Below, piece by piece: positions 7,845-17,273 of a stretch of 64,000 nt of DNA. The notes under the pieces were generated by a model that was not told the origin of the DNA, searched no databases, and saw only the letters and a program-made list of their open reading frames with translations. The stretch comes from an uncultured Prevotellaceae bacterium (GTDB taxonomy: Bacteria > Bacteroidota > Bacteroidia > Bacteroidales > Bacteroidaceae): the NCBI GenBank assembly GCA_947168045.1, contig CAMVKN010000011.1, positions 1 to 64,000 on the forward strand, given 5' to 3'. The first letter of the stretch is position 1. Each line of letters opens with the position of its first letter. The position numbers were made by a program, and so were the translations under genes.

Positions 7845-10640
7845 ATGAGAAAACTAAAACTACTACTCGCGGCAGGCGCACTATTGCTGGGCGCAGGCCA
7901 AACATGGGCACAGACGGATGTCACAAACACGTACATCACGAATGCCGACTTCTCGTCAACTGATGGCTGGACACAAGAACATCCTTCCGGTACATATTGG
8001 GCATTAGGTAATGGTTTGATTGGCACATACGCTGTTGCCAACGACAAAAAGTCAACGACTGACGATACCCATTTGGCTACCGAGTACTGCCTTGGTATGC
8101 AGTGTCGTTGGAGATCAAATTATGCTAACTTCACTCAAACCACATCTACGCTTCTTAGTGGGGTGTACACGCTGACTTTTGACGTGGAAAACACTAACGC
8201 TTCTAATAATGTAACCTACAATAATCTTTTCTCTGTAAAAGTTGGTGAAACCACTTATACAGATTCAAAGAAAGAATGGATGAGTGGTAGTACAGGTTGG
8301 ACAACACATACCATCTCCTTCACACTTGAACAAGATGCTACTGCCACTATCAGTTTTGGATATGGTACTGGCGACAACAATATTGGTACCGGCAGTACCC
8401 CTCATCTATATGTCAGCCATCTGAGGCTGACATATCAGTCGCTTCTTGATGGTGTGAAGACCTTATGGGAAAATGCCAAGGCGAAAGCCCAGGCTGCTGT
8501 TGCAAATGGAACTTACGCCAACGTCACTGGTGACGAGTTGACGGCTATCAATGCAGAAATCAATAAGGCAGAGCCGACGACTAAGGAAGGTTACGAAAAT
8601 GCTACCACCGCTTTGGAAGAAGCCACCGCCGCTTTTATTGCTGCCGCTCCAAGCTATGATGCATTCATTGCTGCCAAGAATGCCGATACGCCAAATCTGG
8701 TCTACGCTAATCCGGACAAGAAAGAAGACCTGGAAGAGGCTAAAGCTGTCACTGCAACATCAGCAACAGATGCCGCAACTAAAGCTGCAGCCATCACTAC
8801 CGCTTTGCGTGCCTATTACGAAAGCCATGCTTTGGCTGAAGGTGTAAATGGTGCTGTAAATATGTCAGACCGTATTAAGAATGCCAGCGACCCCCAAAAT
8901 AACAATGACTGGACATGGACCGGAAAAAAGAACAATCCTGCCAGCAATGAACCTTGGACAGATGCCAATGGCACCAACAAACATTCTTACTTCGATGGTG
9001 GCGACTGGAGTAATAGTACTTGGACTACAACCATGACACAGACCATCAGTATTCCCGCTGGTAAATACCTACTCACTGCAAAGGCTCGTGCTGCCACAAA
9101 TGTGACATTCACCATGTCCGTGGGCGAAGCTTCAGTTGATTTGCCGCATGTGGGAAGTGCAGGCAATGTCTTCGACCGTGGCTGGGGCGATGCCTCTGTA
9201 GAGTTTGAGACCGATGGCAGTGATGCCGAAATTTTTGTTTCAGCTTCTTCGAACACTATACATGAATGGTTCTCCATCTCTGATTTCCGACTTGTTCGCC
9301 TACAGTTGTATACGCAAATGGCAGACGCCGAAGATTATGCAGCATTGAACGATGCTATAAGTTCTGCCGAGGCCAAGACGCTCGGATTCCTGGATGGTGA
9401 GTATGCACCATATAACAATGTAGAAGCTATCAAGGCTTTAGCTGAAGCTAAGAGTATTGACCAAAATGCTGAAAACTCAAAGGAAGATGTGGAAAGCCTT
9501 ACGGCAAAGCTTACAAATTGGACGGCTAACGTTGGTGAAGTGGACGCCATCTACGATGGGCAGTTTGCCAATACAGAAGCCAACACTACTTCCGGCGACA
9601 TCACTCTGCCGGGTTGGACGAAAGTGGATGGTATCCGTTTGCTCGTGAAGGATCAAAGCACAGACCCAGGTCTGGCATATACCGACGGCAAAGCTGCCGT
9701 GTTCTCATGGGGCGGCACCACGCTGACCTATGGTGAGCAAACTGGCTACACACTGCCGATGGTAAAGAACACAGTATACCAACTGACGTTTAAGGTGTCG
9801 GGCTGGCGCGACGGCGACCTGCCTAGCTATGTTTCAGTTGATTTGGATGGCGTCGTGCAGCCTGTAGAACCTGGGACGGTTAGCCGTATTAACGACGCCG
9901 AAGGCAACCCGTTTGCAACGATGAAATTCTTTGTCACTCCTACTAAAGCCAACTCTATTCTGAAAATCTTTGCAAACAAGCACTTCACCATAGCTGACCT
10001 AAGTCTGAAACAGGCTGTGGCAGAGGAAGTCACTATCAATGAGGATAAGGAGAACGCATTCATCGAGACCTATGCCAATGTGACATTGCAGCGCACACTT
10101 TCTGCTAGTTATTGGAACACATTCTCTGTGCCCTTCGATATGGCTATTCCTACGGGCTGGACGGTGAAGGAGTTTGAGAGTGCAGAGGATAATGTCCTTA
10201 ACTTCAAGGATGCCCAAGGAATCGTGGCAGGCAAGCCCTACCTTGTGAAGCCTGAAACCGATTATACCGGCGGCACCTTCGAAGGTGTTATCGTAAAGAG
10301 CACAGAAGGAATAACCGAGGGTAAGGGTGACTACAAGTTCGCCGCCCAGATCTACAACAAGGAGCTGGCTACCGACGGCACCGTGGCCTACCTGGCTACC
10401 GATGGCAAAATCAAGAAGCTTACCTCTGGCGGTATCAAGGGTCTGCGGGCTTACTTCATCGTTCCCGCTAAGGCAAACATCGCTAACGCCCGTATTGCTT
10501 TTATTGGCGATGAAACAACAGGTATCTCTGAGGTTAAGAACCAGAACAACGTTGAAGGTGTCTATGATCTGAATGGTCGCCGTGTACAGACTCTGAAGAA
10601 GGGAATCTACGTGGTGAACGGCAAGAAAGTTGTAAAGTAA
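7845..10640 (+). CDS. large secreted multidomain protein, paralogue 1
   Basis: The product has 931 residues and a signal peptide (MRKLKLLLAAGALLLGAGQT) nearly identical to that of the 1082-residue protein at 11133. Residues about 30-200 look like a carbohydrate-binding beta-sandwich (ADFSSTDGWT...HLRLTYQ). A helical FIVAR-like stretch follows near 210-290, then a second sandwich near 330-490, more helices and a third sandwich. The C-terminal block contains YWNTFSVPFDM and PYLVKP. The last 30 residues follow the pattern YDLNGRRVQ...KGIYVVNGKKVVK, a tail common in Bacteroidales surface proteins and similar to type IX secretion tails. The role is unknown; surface glycan binding is plausible. It is followed 25 bases later by a small-peptide gene. 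Confidence 0.7.
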   Translation: MRKLKLLLAAGALLLGAGQTWAQTDVTNTYITNADFSSTDGWTQEHPSGTYWALGNGLIGTYAVANDKKSTTDDTHLATEYCLGMQCRWRSNYANFTQTTSTLLSGVYTLTFDVENTNASNNVTYNNLFSVKVGETTYTDSKKEWMSGSTGWTTHTISFTLEQDATATISFGYGTGDNNIGTGSTPHLYVSHLRLTYQSLLDGVKTLWENAKAKAQAAVANGTYANVTGDELTAINAEINKAEPTTKEGYENATTALEEATAAFIAAAPSYDAFIAAKNADTPNLVYANPDKKEDLEEAKAVTATSATDAATKAAAITTALRAYYESHALAEGVNGAVNMSDRIKNASDPQNNNDWTWTGKKNNPASNEPWTDANGTNKHSYFDGGDWSNSTWTTTMTQTISIPAGKYLLTAKARAATNVTFTMSVGEASVDLPHVGSAGNVFDRGWGDASVEFETDGSDAEIFVSASSNTIHEWFSISDFRLVRLQLYTQMADAEDYAALNDAISSAEAKTLGFLDGEYAPYNNVEAIKALAEAKSIDQNAENSKEDVESLTAKLTNWTANVGEVDAIYDGQFANTEANTTSGDITLPGWTKVDGIRLLVKDQSTDPGLAYTDGKAAVFSWGGTTLTYGEQTGYTLPMVKNTVYQLTFKVSGWRDGDLPSYVSVDLDGVVQPVEPGTVSRINDAEGNPFATMKFFVTPTKANSILKIFANKHFTIADLSLKQAVAEEVTINEDKENAFIETYANVTLQRTLSASYWNTFSVPFDMAIPTGWTVKEFESAEDNVLNFKDAQGIVAGKPYLVKPETDYTGGTFEGVIVKSTEGITEGKGDYKFAAQIYNKELATDGTVAYLATDGKIKKLTSGGIKGLRAYFIVPAKANIANARIAFIGDETTGISEVKNQNNVEGVYDLNGRRVQTLKKGIYVVNGKKVVK

Positions 10641-10665
10641 TGAACCCTAAAAAGATAAGGCAATT

Positions 10666-10875
10666 ATGAAAAAGATGAAATATATTCAGCCTCAGGCCAG
10701 CATCGTTCTGCTGGCTTCCAGGAGTAACATGCTGGAGGCGTCAAACACCTTTAATGGCAACTCCGCTACTGTGAATCCGGAAACGATGGAGGAGGGCGAT
10801 GGGTCTAATGCCGCTTCCCGTCGCCGTCGCCACCGCAGCGCATGGGAGGAGGAAGAGGACGAGGAGGCTTGGTAA
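10666..10875 (+). CDS. small acidic-tail peptide, paralogue 1
   Basis: The peptide of 69 residues (or 66 from the second ATG) starts MKKMKYIQPQASIVLL and ends in a basic-then-acidic tail, SRRRRHRSAWEEEEDEEAW. The paralogue at 14441 has the same layout: hydrophobic N-terminal third, SRRRRH, one Trp, an acidic run and a final DEEAW. Both follow a giant secreted protein and precede the same hairpin. No function is known to me. The modular layout could suit a chaperone-like partner, a modified peptide or a regulator. Confidence 0.75.
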   Translation: MKKMKYIQPQASIVLLASRSNMLEASNTFNGNSATVNPETMEEGDGSNAASRRRRHRSAWEEEEDEEAW

Positions 10876-10909
10876 GCCAACGCACTTCAGCACCCTGCTG
10901 ACATAACCG

Positions 10910-10948
10910 TTCAGGGCGCAGCCGCACAACAGCGGTCTGCGCCCTGAA
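10910..10948 (+). terminator. conserved hairpin after small peptide 1
   Basis: TTCAGGGCGCAGCCGC and GCGGTCTGCGCCCTGAA pair around a short ACAACA loop. The hairpin is repeated almost base for base at 14687-14726. The following sequence is not a strong T-run here, so it may act as an mRNA-stabilising stem as much as a terminator. The rest of 10949-11012 holds no gene. Confidence 0.75.
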
Positions 10949-11012
10949 TGCTTCCGGCACCGCGGTTCTGCGGTTCTGCGTTAAAAAAAAGACAAGTTTT
11001 TTTGCGAAACGC

Positions 11013-11043
11013 TTGGTGGTTGAAAAAAAATGTCGTATCTTTG
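11013..11043 (+). promoter_or_regulatory. promoter of second secreted-protein cassette
   Basis: TTGG (11013-11016) and TATCTTTG (11036-11043) are 19 bases apart. The 5' leader is about 80 bases. Confidence 0.65.
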
Positions 11044-11132
11044 CACGTTGGCACACACAAACGACGTGTGCATGTAGCAGTGGTGTTTAGAGAACCATTT
11101 TCATAATTACATTAACCTAAACTTCAAATCTT

Positions 11133-14100
11133 ATGAGAAAACTAAAACTTTTAATCGCGGCATGCGCACTAATATTAGGCGCAGCCACAGGCCATGCAAA
11201 GACAGATGTGACAGCTACATATCTGAAAGATGCGGATTTGGCCTCATTAACTGGATGGGGAAATCCAGGTAGAACTGATTGGAAAACAGATGGTGCAGTA
11301 AATGTGGTGGAATTCTGGAACTGGAGCAGTCAGTTCAACTTCTCACAAACCGCAAATCTTCCTGCCGGCTATTATCGTCTTGCAGTAAATGCTTTCTATC
11401 GTAACGGCGGGGGTGGTGACGGCACCAACAATGACATGGCTTGGATTTTTGCTGGTGAGAAGACACAGAACGTCGTTGCACTCAAATCGATGGGCGATTT
11501 GTCAGGATATGCAGGTAGCAATGACCTTTATCGTGCTGCAACAGCTTTCTCACAGGGGAAGTTCTCGAATGAATTTGATTTTAAGGTCACTGGTGAAGGA
11601 ACTGTAGCTGTTGAAATAGGTTTTAGGGGTACATGTCCTAATACTGGCTGGTGTATTCTCGGTCCCGTAACTCTTTATGAGTACACTGTAGATGACTACA
11701 TTGCAGACTATCAGGAGAAAGTTGGAATTGCCACCCCTCTGCTTAGCGAAAAGATGAATGCAAGCGTTCTTCAGGCACTGAAAGATGCTATTGTAGAAGA
11801 ACCAACGCTCACCACGGTGGACGCTGTTCAGAATGCTGTCACTACTCTGACTGAAGCCATCGCCAATGCAAATACATCTATTGCTTATTACGAACTGCTT
11901 CAAGCAGCCGTTGACCATTATAACGCGAACTATGAAAAGCTTGACGATGCTGGTAAAGCGGCCGCCGATGCAGCTGGCGCTACCGATGCCATAGCAGCCT
12001 ACAATAATGGTACCGCTACTGATGGTGCTACAGAGATAGCTACCCTTAATGCAGCTTACCGCGCTGGTGTCCTTGCCACCAGTCAGCCTGGCGATGGACT
12101 TGACATGACTCCTTATATCGTAAATCCGAGCTTTGAGAACGGCTTAACCGGCTGGACTAACAGCGGAATGCAAACACAAAACAATTCTTCTTTTGAAAAG
12201 GTTGGAACCATTTATTGTGAGGCTTGGCAACCTAATGGCACGAAGAGTGTTTCTCAAGCAATTGCTAGTTTGCCTGAAGGTTGCTACCGCCTTTCTGCAA
12301 AAATCAAGGCACGTGGCGTAACTTCTGCTAAGCTTTATGCCAGTGAAAACGAAACGGCAATTGATGTCCAGGAAGCCACTGGTGCTTATGAAGTAGAGTT
12401 CCTTTGCATTGGCGGTGTTACTATCGGCTATGAAGGTGTAGGAACAGGGGCTGCAAATAGCTGGCTTTGCGTTGATGACTTCCAGCTGACCTACGTCCGC
12501 CAGCTGACCAATGATGAGTTGGCCGCTGCAGACAAAGCTGAGTATGAGAAAGCCCTCGCCGCTGCACAGGCCATTGCCGAGGGTACCATTCCTGCCGCTA
12601 ACTACACTGCATTGCAGAACCTAATCACTACTAACACTTTGCCCGAAGGCTCAACAGCTGAACAGTATAAAACTGCCGCAACGGCACTTAATAATGCTGC
12701 AACAGCTGCTGCTGCACTTGTAGAGCCTTACACTACGTGGAAAGCCCTCTGCGCTACCGGCGAAGCAATTGCACCGGAGGCTGAACACCCGGCTGTATAC
12801 AAGGCCATCCAGCAAGTCAAAAAGGCTGTGGAGGAGAATATCGTCACCGCTGACAACCTTGTACAAGGAAACAAAATTGCGGAATCGTTGATTCACGATT
12901 ACCCAGAATGGTTGGCCATGAAGGAAAATGCCACAGCTTTGGTAGCTGTGTCAAGCAATAACGATGAAGCCAAGACAACACTGAGCGGTACATTAAATGA
13001 TTTGTCAGGACAGATTAGCAATTATCAGGTTAGTAATTATTACCAAGCTTTGACACTTGCTCAATTCATTCCCACCGCCACTAGCAATCTGAAGACTGCC
13101 ATGACCACCTACGTCACGACTGCTGAACCCACCAACAATGAGTGCTTCGACTTGACGTTCCTGATTGTGAATCCCCACTTCTCTGAGGGTGAAGGAGGTA
13201 TGGGCAAAGTAGCCGACGGCTGGAAGCTCGAAAGCGGTACTGTGACAGAGCATCGTCTTGCTACTCATAATTTCGAGGCATACCACATGACGTTTAACTT
13301 GAGCCAGACCATTAAGGATCTTAAGAAGGGTACCTACAAGGTTACACTGCAAGGCTTTGCACGCCATGATGGTAGTGACAAGGACAAAACCAACCTCTAT
13401 TGCGGCATCGTGAACCAACCCATCAAGAGCATCAAAGACGAATATAGCACCACATCACTTTTCCATTCACCTATGGAAGGTACATACTGCCCTGGATGGA
13501 ATAGTATTGAAGCAAACTATGATACTGGTTATGAGCTTGAAGAGCAGACCGTCTACGAGCCCAACGGCATGACTGGCTCTTACTATTTCTTCAAGGAGAC
13601 GAATCCCGCTACCGGGCTGCCCTTCTACACCAACGAGGTGAAGACACTGATTACCGAGGATGGCGACCTGAAGATTGGCTTCAAGTGCGAGACTACCTCC
13701 GACTGGGTTATCTGGGATAACTTCCACCTCTACTACTATGGCTCGGCCATCGCCGTCACCCTCGACGAGGATACCGGCACTTCCTATTCAGAAGACATTG
13801 AGAACGCTAACGTAACGCTGAAGAAGACCATCCTTCCTGGCTGGAACACCATCACGATTCCGTTTGAGGCTACTGCCGAGACGTTCGGAGATCTGCTCTA
13901 TAAGTATTCATACGATGAAGATGGAATCTTGTACTTTGAGACGGCTGAAACGATTGAGCCCAACGTACCTTATCTGCTGAGTGCTACTGAGAATGGTACC
14001 GGAGAATACACCTTCAATGGCGTGACTGTGAAGGCAGCCAACGAAGTGACCATGACCACCCTTGGCACGAACTACGACTTCGCCGGTATCTATCAGGAAG

Positions 14101-14381
14101 CAACGGTTGCCGAAGGCGACTACATCCTTGGTGATGGCGCCTTCTATCGCTCAGCTGGCGGTAACAAGGTGAAGGCTTATCGCGCATACATCAAGGCAAA
14201 GAGCGATGACCCCAGCAATGCACGTCTGAAGATTTCCATCAACGGTGTGGTCACTGCCATCGACACCATCGATGGCCAGGCTGTTAACAACGCTGCCATC
14301 TATAACCTCTCAGGCCAGAAGGTGGAGAAAGCCCAGAAGGGTATCTACATCCAGAACGGCAAGAAGGTGGTGGTTAGGTAA
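11133..14381 (+). CDS. large secreted multidomain protein, paralogue 2
   Basis: The product has 1082 residues, with signal peptide MRKLKLLIAACALILGAATG. The architecture parallels the 931-residue protein: beta-sandwich near residues 25-190, helical Ala-rich segments near 190-310 and 450-640, further sandwiches near 320-450 and 690-880, and a C-terminal module with GWNTITIPFEA. The final tail follows YNLSGQKVEKAQKGIYIQNGKKVVV. N-terminus and tail are conserved with the paralogue while the middle differs, as expected for recombining surface modules. No catalytic motif is visible. A surface adhesin or glycan-binding role is inferred, not shown. Confidence 0.7.
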   Translation: MRKLKLLIAACALILGAATGHAKTDVTATYLKDADLASLTGWGNPGRTDWKTDGAVNVVEFWNWSSQFNFSQTANLPAGYYRLAVNAFYRNGGGGDGTNNDMAWIFAGEKTQNVVALKSMGDLSGYAGSNDLYRAATAFSQGKFSNEFDFKVTGEGTVAVEIGFRGTCPNTGWCILGPVTLYEYTVDDYIADYQEKVGIATPLLSEKMNASVLQALKDAIVEEPTLTTVDAVQNAVTTLTEAIANANTSIAYYELLQAAVDHYNANYEKLDDAGKAAADAAGATDAIAAYNNGTATDGATEIATLNAAYRAGVLATSQPGDGLDMTPYIVNPSFENGLTGWTNSGMQTQNNSSFEKVGTIYCEAWQPNGTKSVSQAIASLPEGCYRLSAKIKARGVTSAKLYASENETAIDVQEATGAYEVEFLCIGGVTIGYEGVGTGAANSWLCVDDFQLTYVRQLTNDELAAADKAEYEKALAAAQAIAEGTIPAANYTALQNLITTNTLPEGSTAEQYKTAATALNNAATAAAALVEPYTTWKALCATGEAIAPEAEHPAVYKAIQQVKKAVEENIVTADNLVQGNKIAESLIHDYPEWLAMKENATALVAVSSNNDEAKTTLSGTLNDLSGQISNYQVSNYYQALTLAQFIPTATSNLKTAMTTYVTTAEPTNNECFDLTFLIVNPHFSEGEGGMGKVADGWKLESGTVTEHRLATHNFEAYHMTFNLSQTIKDLKKGTYKVTLQGFARHDGSDKDKTNLYCGIVNQPIKSIKDEYSTTSLFHSPMEGTYCPGWNSIEANYDTGYELEEQTVYEPNGMTGSYYFFKETNPATGLPFYTNEVKTLITEDGDLKIGFKCETTSDWVIWDNFHLYYYGSAIAVTLDEDTGTSYSEDIENANVTLKKTILPGWNTITIPFEATAETFGDLLYKYSYDEDGILYFETAETIEPNVPYLLSATENGTGEYTFNGVTVKAANEVTMTTLGTNYDFAGIYQEATVAEGDYILGDGAFYRSAGGNKVKAYRAYIKAKSDDPSNARLKISINGVVTAIDTIDGQAVNNAAIYNLSGQKVEKAQKGIYIQNGKKVVVR

Positions 14382-14440
14382 GGACCACTGCTTGTAGTGA
14401 AGATATCGTATTTTGAAAACTAAAAACAAAGAAGAATTCT

Positions 14441-14653
14441 ATGAAAAAGAAAGCATATCTTTCACCTGAAGTCATGGTGACAGCCATCCATACCGCCCAG
14501 CTGGTGATGGCTTCAAAACTAAAGGGAACAAACCTTGGAGAAGACCTGGGTGTCGCTGAAGAGGATGCACCTGAGGGTATGGTAGGCCGCTCACGCCGCC
14601 GTCGCCATAACCAGTGGGACGACGAAGAGTTAGAGGACGAGGAGGCATGGTAA
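14441..14653 (+). CDS. small acidic-tail peptide, paralogue 2
   Basis: The peptide of 70 residues begins MKKKAYLSPEVMVTAIHTA and ends SRRRRHNQWDDEELEDEEAW. It shares order, spacing and the basic/acidic tail with the peptide at 10666. It starts 59 bases after the secreted-protein gene without an intervening promoter, so the two are probably co-transcribed. Confidence 0.75.
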   Translation: MKKKAYLSPEVMVTAIHTAQLVMASKLKGTNLGEDLGVAEEDAPEGMVGRSRRRRHNQWDDEELEDEEAW

Positions 14654-14686
14654 GCCTCACCGCTTCAGCACTCAGCTGACTTAAAC

Positions 14687-14726
14687 GTTCAGGGCGCAGC
14701 CGCACAAACAGCGGTCTGCGCCCTGA
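14687..14726 (+). terminator. conserved hairpin after small peptide 2
   Basis: TTCAGGGCGCAGCCGC and GCGGTCTGCGCCCTGAA form the same stem as at 10910-10948, here followed by ATATCTTTTTC, which gives it a more terminator-like 3' side. Confidence 0.8.
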
Positions 14727-14745
14727 ATATCTTTTTCATTGATTA

Positions 14746-14777
14746 TTTGGAAGTTTGAAAAAGAATCGCTATCTTTG
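14746..14777 (+). promoter_or_regulatory. tcdA promoter
   Basis: TTTG (14746-14749) and TATCTTTG (14770-14777) are 20 bases apart, about 40 bases before the tcdA start. Confidence 0.75.
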
Positions 14778-14818
14778 CAGCGAGCTTTTTGAATAGATGA
14801 AAGCAAACGTGAAGTGCA

Positions 14819-15562
14819 ATGACTACTGAGAAAGCTATATTCACGCGCATTGAGCTGCTCATAGGTCCTGAGGCGTTGGAGCGCATCGGCAGCAAGCGCG
14901 TCATCATCGTCGGCGTGGGCGGCGTGGGCTCGTGGTGCGCCGAGAGCCTGGTGCGCAGCGGCATCCGCCGGCTGACCATCGTTGACAGCGACAGCGTGTG
15001 CGCCAGCAACATCAACCGCCAGCTGATGGCCACGACGCAGACCGTAGGGCAGCCCAAGGTGGAGGTGCTGAAGAAACGGCTGCTGAGCATCAACCCGTCA
15101 GCAGAGGTCACGGCGCTGCAGCAGGTCTTCTCGCAGGCAACGGCTGAGGCGTTCCACCTCGAGGACTATGACTATATCATAGATGCCATCGACTCGCTGA
15201 AGGACAAGGCGTGGCTCATCCTGATGGCATGCCAGACGAAGGGGAGTCTCTTCTCGTCGATGGGTGCGGCACTGAAGATGGACCCCAGACGCATACAGGT
15301 GGCTGAGTTCTGGAAGGTGAAGGGCGACCCGCTGGCACGTGCCCTGAGGAAGTGGTTCAAGAAGGAACAGTGCTTCCCGAAGCGTAAGTTCCGCTGCGTC
15401 TTCTCTGACGAGCTGCTCAAGAACCATGAGCTCAGCGCCACCAGCGGCCGGGAGCCAGCAGCCCAGGAGCGGGCCAACGGCACGGTGGCACACATCACTG
15501 CCATCTTCGGTTTCACCCTGGCCTCACTGGTCATACAGGATGCTTGTTATAATTATAAATGA
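14819..15562 (+). CDS. tcdA: tRNA threonylcarbamoyladenosine dehydratase
   Basis: This ThiF/E1-like protein has 247 residues and converts t6A37 of tRNAs to its cyclic form with ATP. The nucleotide-binding motif VGVGGVGSWCAESLVRSG lies near residues 30-47, followed by DSDSVCASNINRQL. The block FWKVKGDPLARALRKWFKKE is typical of the TcdA subgroup. Length matches the family. Its stop overlaps the start of the next gene by four bases, so both are likely translated from one mRNA. Confidence 0.92.
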   Translation: MTTEKAIFTRIELLIGPEALERIGSKRVIIVGVGGVGSWCAESLVRSGIRRLTIVDSDSVCASNINRQLMATTQTVGQPKVEVLKKRLLSINPSAEVTALQQVFSQATAEAFHLEDYDYIIDAIDSLKDKAWLILMACQTKGSLFSSMGAALKMDPRRIQVAEFWKVKGDPLARALRKWFKKEQCFPKRKFRCVFSDELLKNHELSATSGREPAAQERANGTVAHITAIFGFTLASLVIQDACYNYK

Positions 15563-16521
15563 TGAACAACAGAATAGTGATTCTTGACGGCTATACAGCC
15601 AACCCCGGCGACCTGTCGTGGGAAAGACTGGAGACGATGGGCGAGCTGACGGTTTACGACCGCACGCGCCCTGAAGAGACGGTGGCACGTGCCAAGGATG
15701 CCACCATCGTGCTGACGAACAAGGTGTGCCTGTGGCGCAAGGAGCTGGAACAGCTACCCCGCCTGCGCTATGTCGGCGTGCTGGCCACGGGCTATAACGT
15801 GGTTGACACAGAGGCGGCCCGTGAACGAGGCATCATCGTGACCAACGTGCCGGCCTACAGCACCGAGAGCGTGGCACAGATGGTGTTCGCCCACCTGCTG
15901 ACGGTGACCAACCGCACGGAGCACTACGCCCAGCAAATACGCCAAGGTGCATGGACGGCCTGCGACGACTTCAGCTATAGCGACACGCTGCTGACCGAAA
16001 TCAGCGGCAAGACCTTCGGCATCGTAGGGTTGGGCCACATCGGACAAAGGGTGGCCGCCATCGCCCACGCCTTTGGGATGAACGTCATCGCCTACACCAG
16101 CAAGCCACAGGAGGCGCTGCCCGCCTACATCGGGAAACGGACCATGGAGGAGCTGCTGCAGGAGAGCGACGTCCTGTCGCTGCACTGCCCGCTGACCGAC
16201 GGCACCCGTCACCTGGTCAACGCACAGCGGCTACGGCTGATGAAGCCGTCGGCCATCATCATCAACACTGGCCGCGGACCGCTGGTAAACGACCAGGACG
16301 TGGCCGATGCACTGAACGAGGGACGCCTGAGGGCCTTCTGCGCCGATGTGCTGACGACGGAGCCGCCCGCCGCCGACAACCCGCTGTTCAAGTGCGACAA
16401 TGCCTTCATGACGCCGCACATCGCCTGGGCCACGCAGGAGGCGCGCGTCCGTCTGGTCGACGTGGCCATCAGCAATGTCCGCGCCTTCCTCGACGGCACG
16501 CCACAGAACGTGGTATGCTAA
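15559..16521 (+). CDS. D-2-hydroxyacid dehydrogenase (glycerate dehydrogenase-like)
   Basis: The enzyme has 320 residues and is NAD(P)-dependent, from the D-isomer-specific 2-hydroxyacid dehydrogenase family. The Rossmann motif is GLGHIGQRVA near residue 155. The catalytic Arg lies in NTGRGPLV, the Glu in TTEPPAADNP and the His in TPHIAW. A second ATG one codon downstream could also start it. Glycerate or hydroxypyruvate is the usual substrate of close relatives, but sequence alone does not decide this. It overlaps tcdA by four bases. Confidence 0.9.
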   Translation: MMNNRIVILDGYTANPGDLSWERLETMGELTVYDRTRPEETVARAKDATIVLTNKVCLWRKELEQLPRLRYVGVLATGYNVVDTEAARERGIIVTNVPAYSTESVAQMVFAHLLTVTNRTEHYAQQIRQGAWTACDDFSYSDTLLTEISGKTFGIVGLGHIGQRVAAIAHAFGMNVIAYTSKPQEALPAYIGKRTMEELLQESDVLSLHCPLTDGTRHLVNAQRLRLMKPSAIIINTGRGPLVNDQDVADALNEGRLRAFCADVLTTEPPAADNPLFKCDNAFMTPHIAWATQEARVRLVDVAISNVRAFLDGTPQNVVC

Positions 16522-16543
16522 AGGTCAGAACCCTAAAAAAAAA

Positions 16544-16569
16544 GGATGCTCCCCAGCTGAGGAGCATCC
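16544..16569. terminator. bidirectional intrinsic terminator
   Basis: GGATGCTCC and GGAGCATCC form a perfect 9-bp stem around an 8-base loop. The minus strand then has nine T, so it strongly ends the smalltalk/HU transcript; the plus strand has CTTTT and ends the dehydrogenase transcript. Confidence 0.92.
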
Positions 16570-16583
16570 CTTTTCGGTTGTTA

Positions 16584-16694
16584 TCAGAGTACGTAGGTCA
16601 TACATGAGCTGACGCCCAGGCTGGTGGCGATGGCCGAGAGGATGGCAAGTGCCGTCTGGACGATGAACTTCCAGGTTGCGCGATTGAACTTCAT
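16584..16694 (-). CDS. smalltalk protein
   Basis: The peptide of 36 residues (MKFNRATWKFIVQTALAILS, then AIATSLGVSSCMTYVL) has one hydrophobic segment. It fits the Bacteroidales smalltalk family: a basic N-terminus with Trp, then A-I-A-T-S-L-G-V. It lies 12 bases downstream of the HU-like gene, its usual partner, and before the shared terminator. Its function is unknown; a membrane location is likely. Confidence 0.85.
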   Translation of the reverse strand: MKFNRATWKFIVQTALAILSAIATSLGVSSCMTYVL

Positions 16695-16706
16695 GGCTGC
16701 TCACGA

Positions 16707-17195
16707 TTAGGGGTTGACAGTAGGCTCGCCGCTGGTGCCGGTGCCCTCGATATACTCTCCCTTGGTCGAGCTGAGAATCAGCTCGCCGGCCTTCACGCGC
16801 TGTGCCAGGCTGGTGTAGCCCAGGCGGGCGTTCTTTGAGAATACGGCCTGACGCATGCTGCCAGTGGCGCGGGCGGTCATCTTCACCTGCCTGATGTGGG
16901 AGGCCAGGTCATACTTCTCAACGCTGTCGGCAGGCTTGCTCTTTACCGAGGGGGTGAAGATGGCCAGGTCGTCGAGCTTCACGGGGATGCCGTTGAGCAT
17001 CTGCTCCTGGATGCAGTGCACCATGTCGGTCAGGATGCCCTTGATGACGCCCTTCGAGTAGGGGCTGTTGTGGTCGGACATGTGCTCGGCCAGCTCCTCG
17101 AGAGTCATCACGTTGGCGGTCTCGATGCGGCCATACACCTTGCCGTAGCTCTCGCTGCCGGCCACCTTGTTCTTGTAGAGATTGATCTTCAACAT
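16707..17195 (-). CDS. HU-like DNA-binding protein
   Basis: The protein of 162 residues belongs to the HU-like/HU-HIG family of Bacteroidales: a divergent HU fold with a C-terminal extension. Motifs visible are MTLEELAEHMSDHNSPYSKG at residues 30-49, VIKGILTDMVHCIQEQMLNG, and an extension with VKMTARATGS. It probably binds and bends DNA. It has its own promoter and is followed by the smalltalk gene and a strong terminator. Confidence 0.88.
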   Translation of the reverse strand: MLKINLYKNKVAGSESYGKVYGRIETANVMTLEELAEHMSDHNSPYSKGVIKGILTDMVHCIQEQMLNGIPVKLDDLAIFTPSVKSKPADSVEKYDLASHIRQVKMTARATGSMRQAVFSKNARLGYTSLAQRVKAGELILSSTKGEYIEGTGTSGEPTVNP

Positions 17196-17273
17196 AATAA
17201 TAAGAAAGGATTAATAGTTAAACACTGGTTTTGATTTGTGGTTGTCTCAGGCGCGCCCTGCGATTCACGGGTG

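Noticed and set aside
7845..14381. Calling the two large secreted proteins type IX secretion substrates
   Set aside because: The C-terminal tail resembles such signals, but similar tails occur in Bacteroidales without the system and no Por/Gld genes are in the window.
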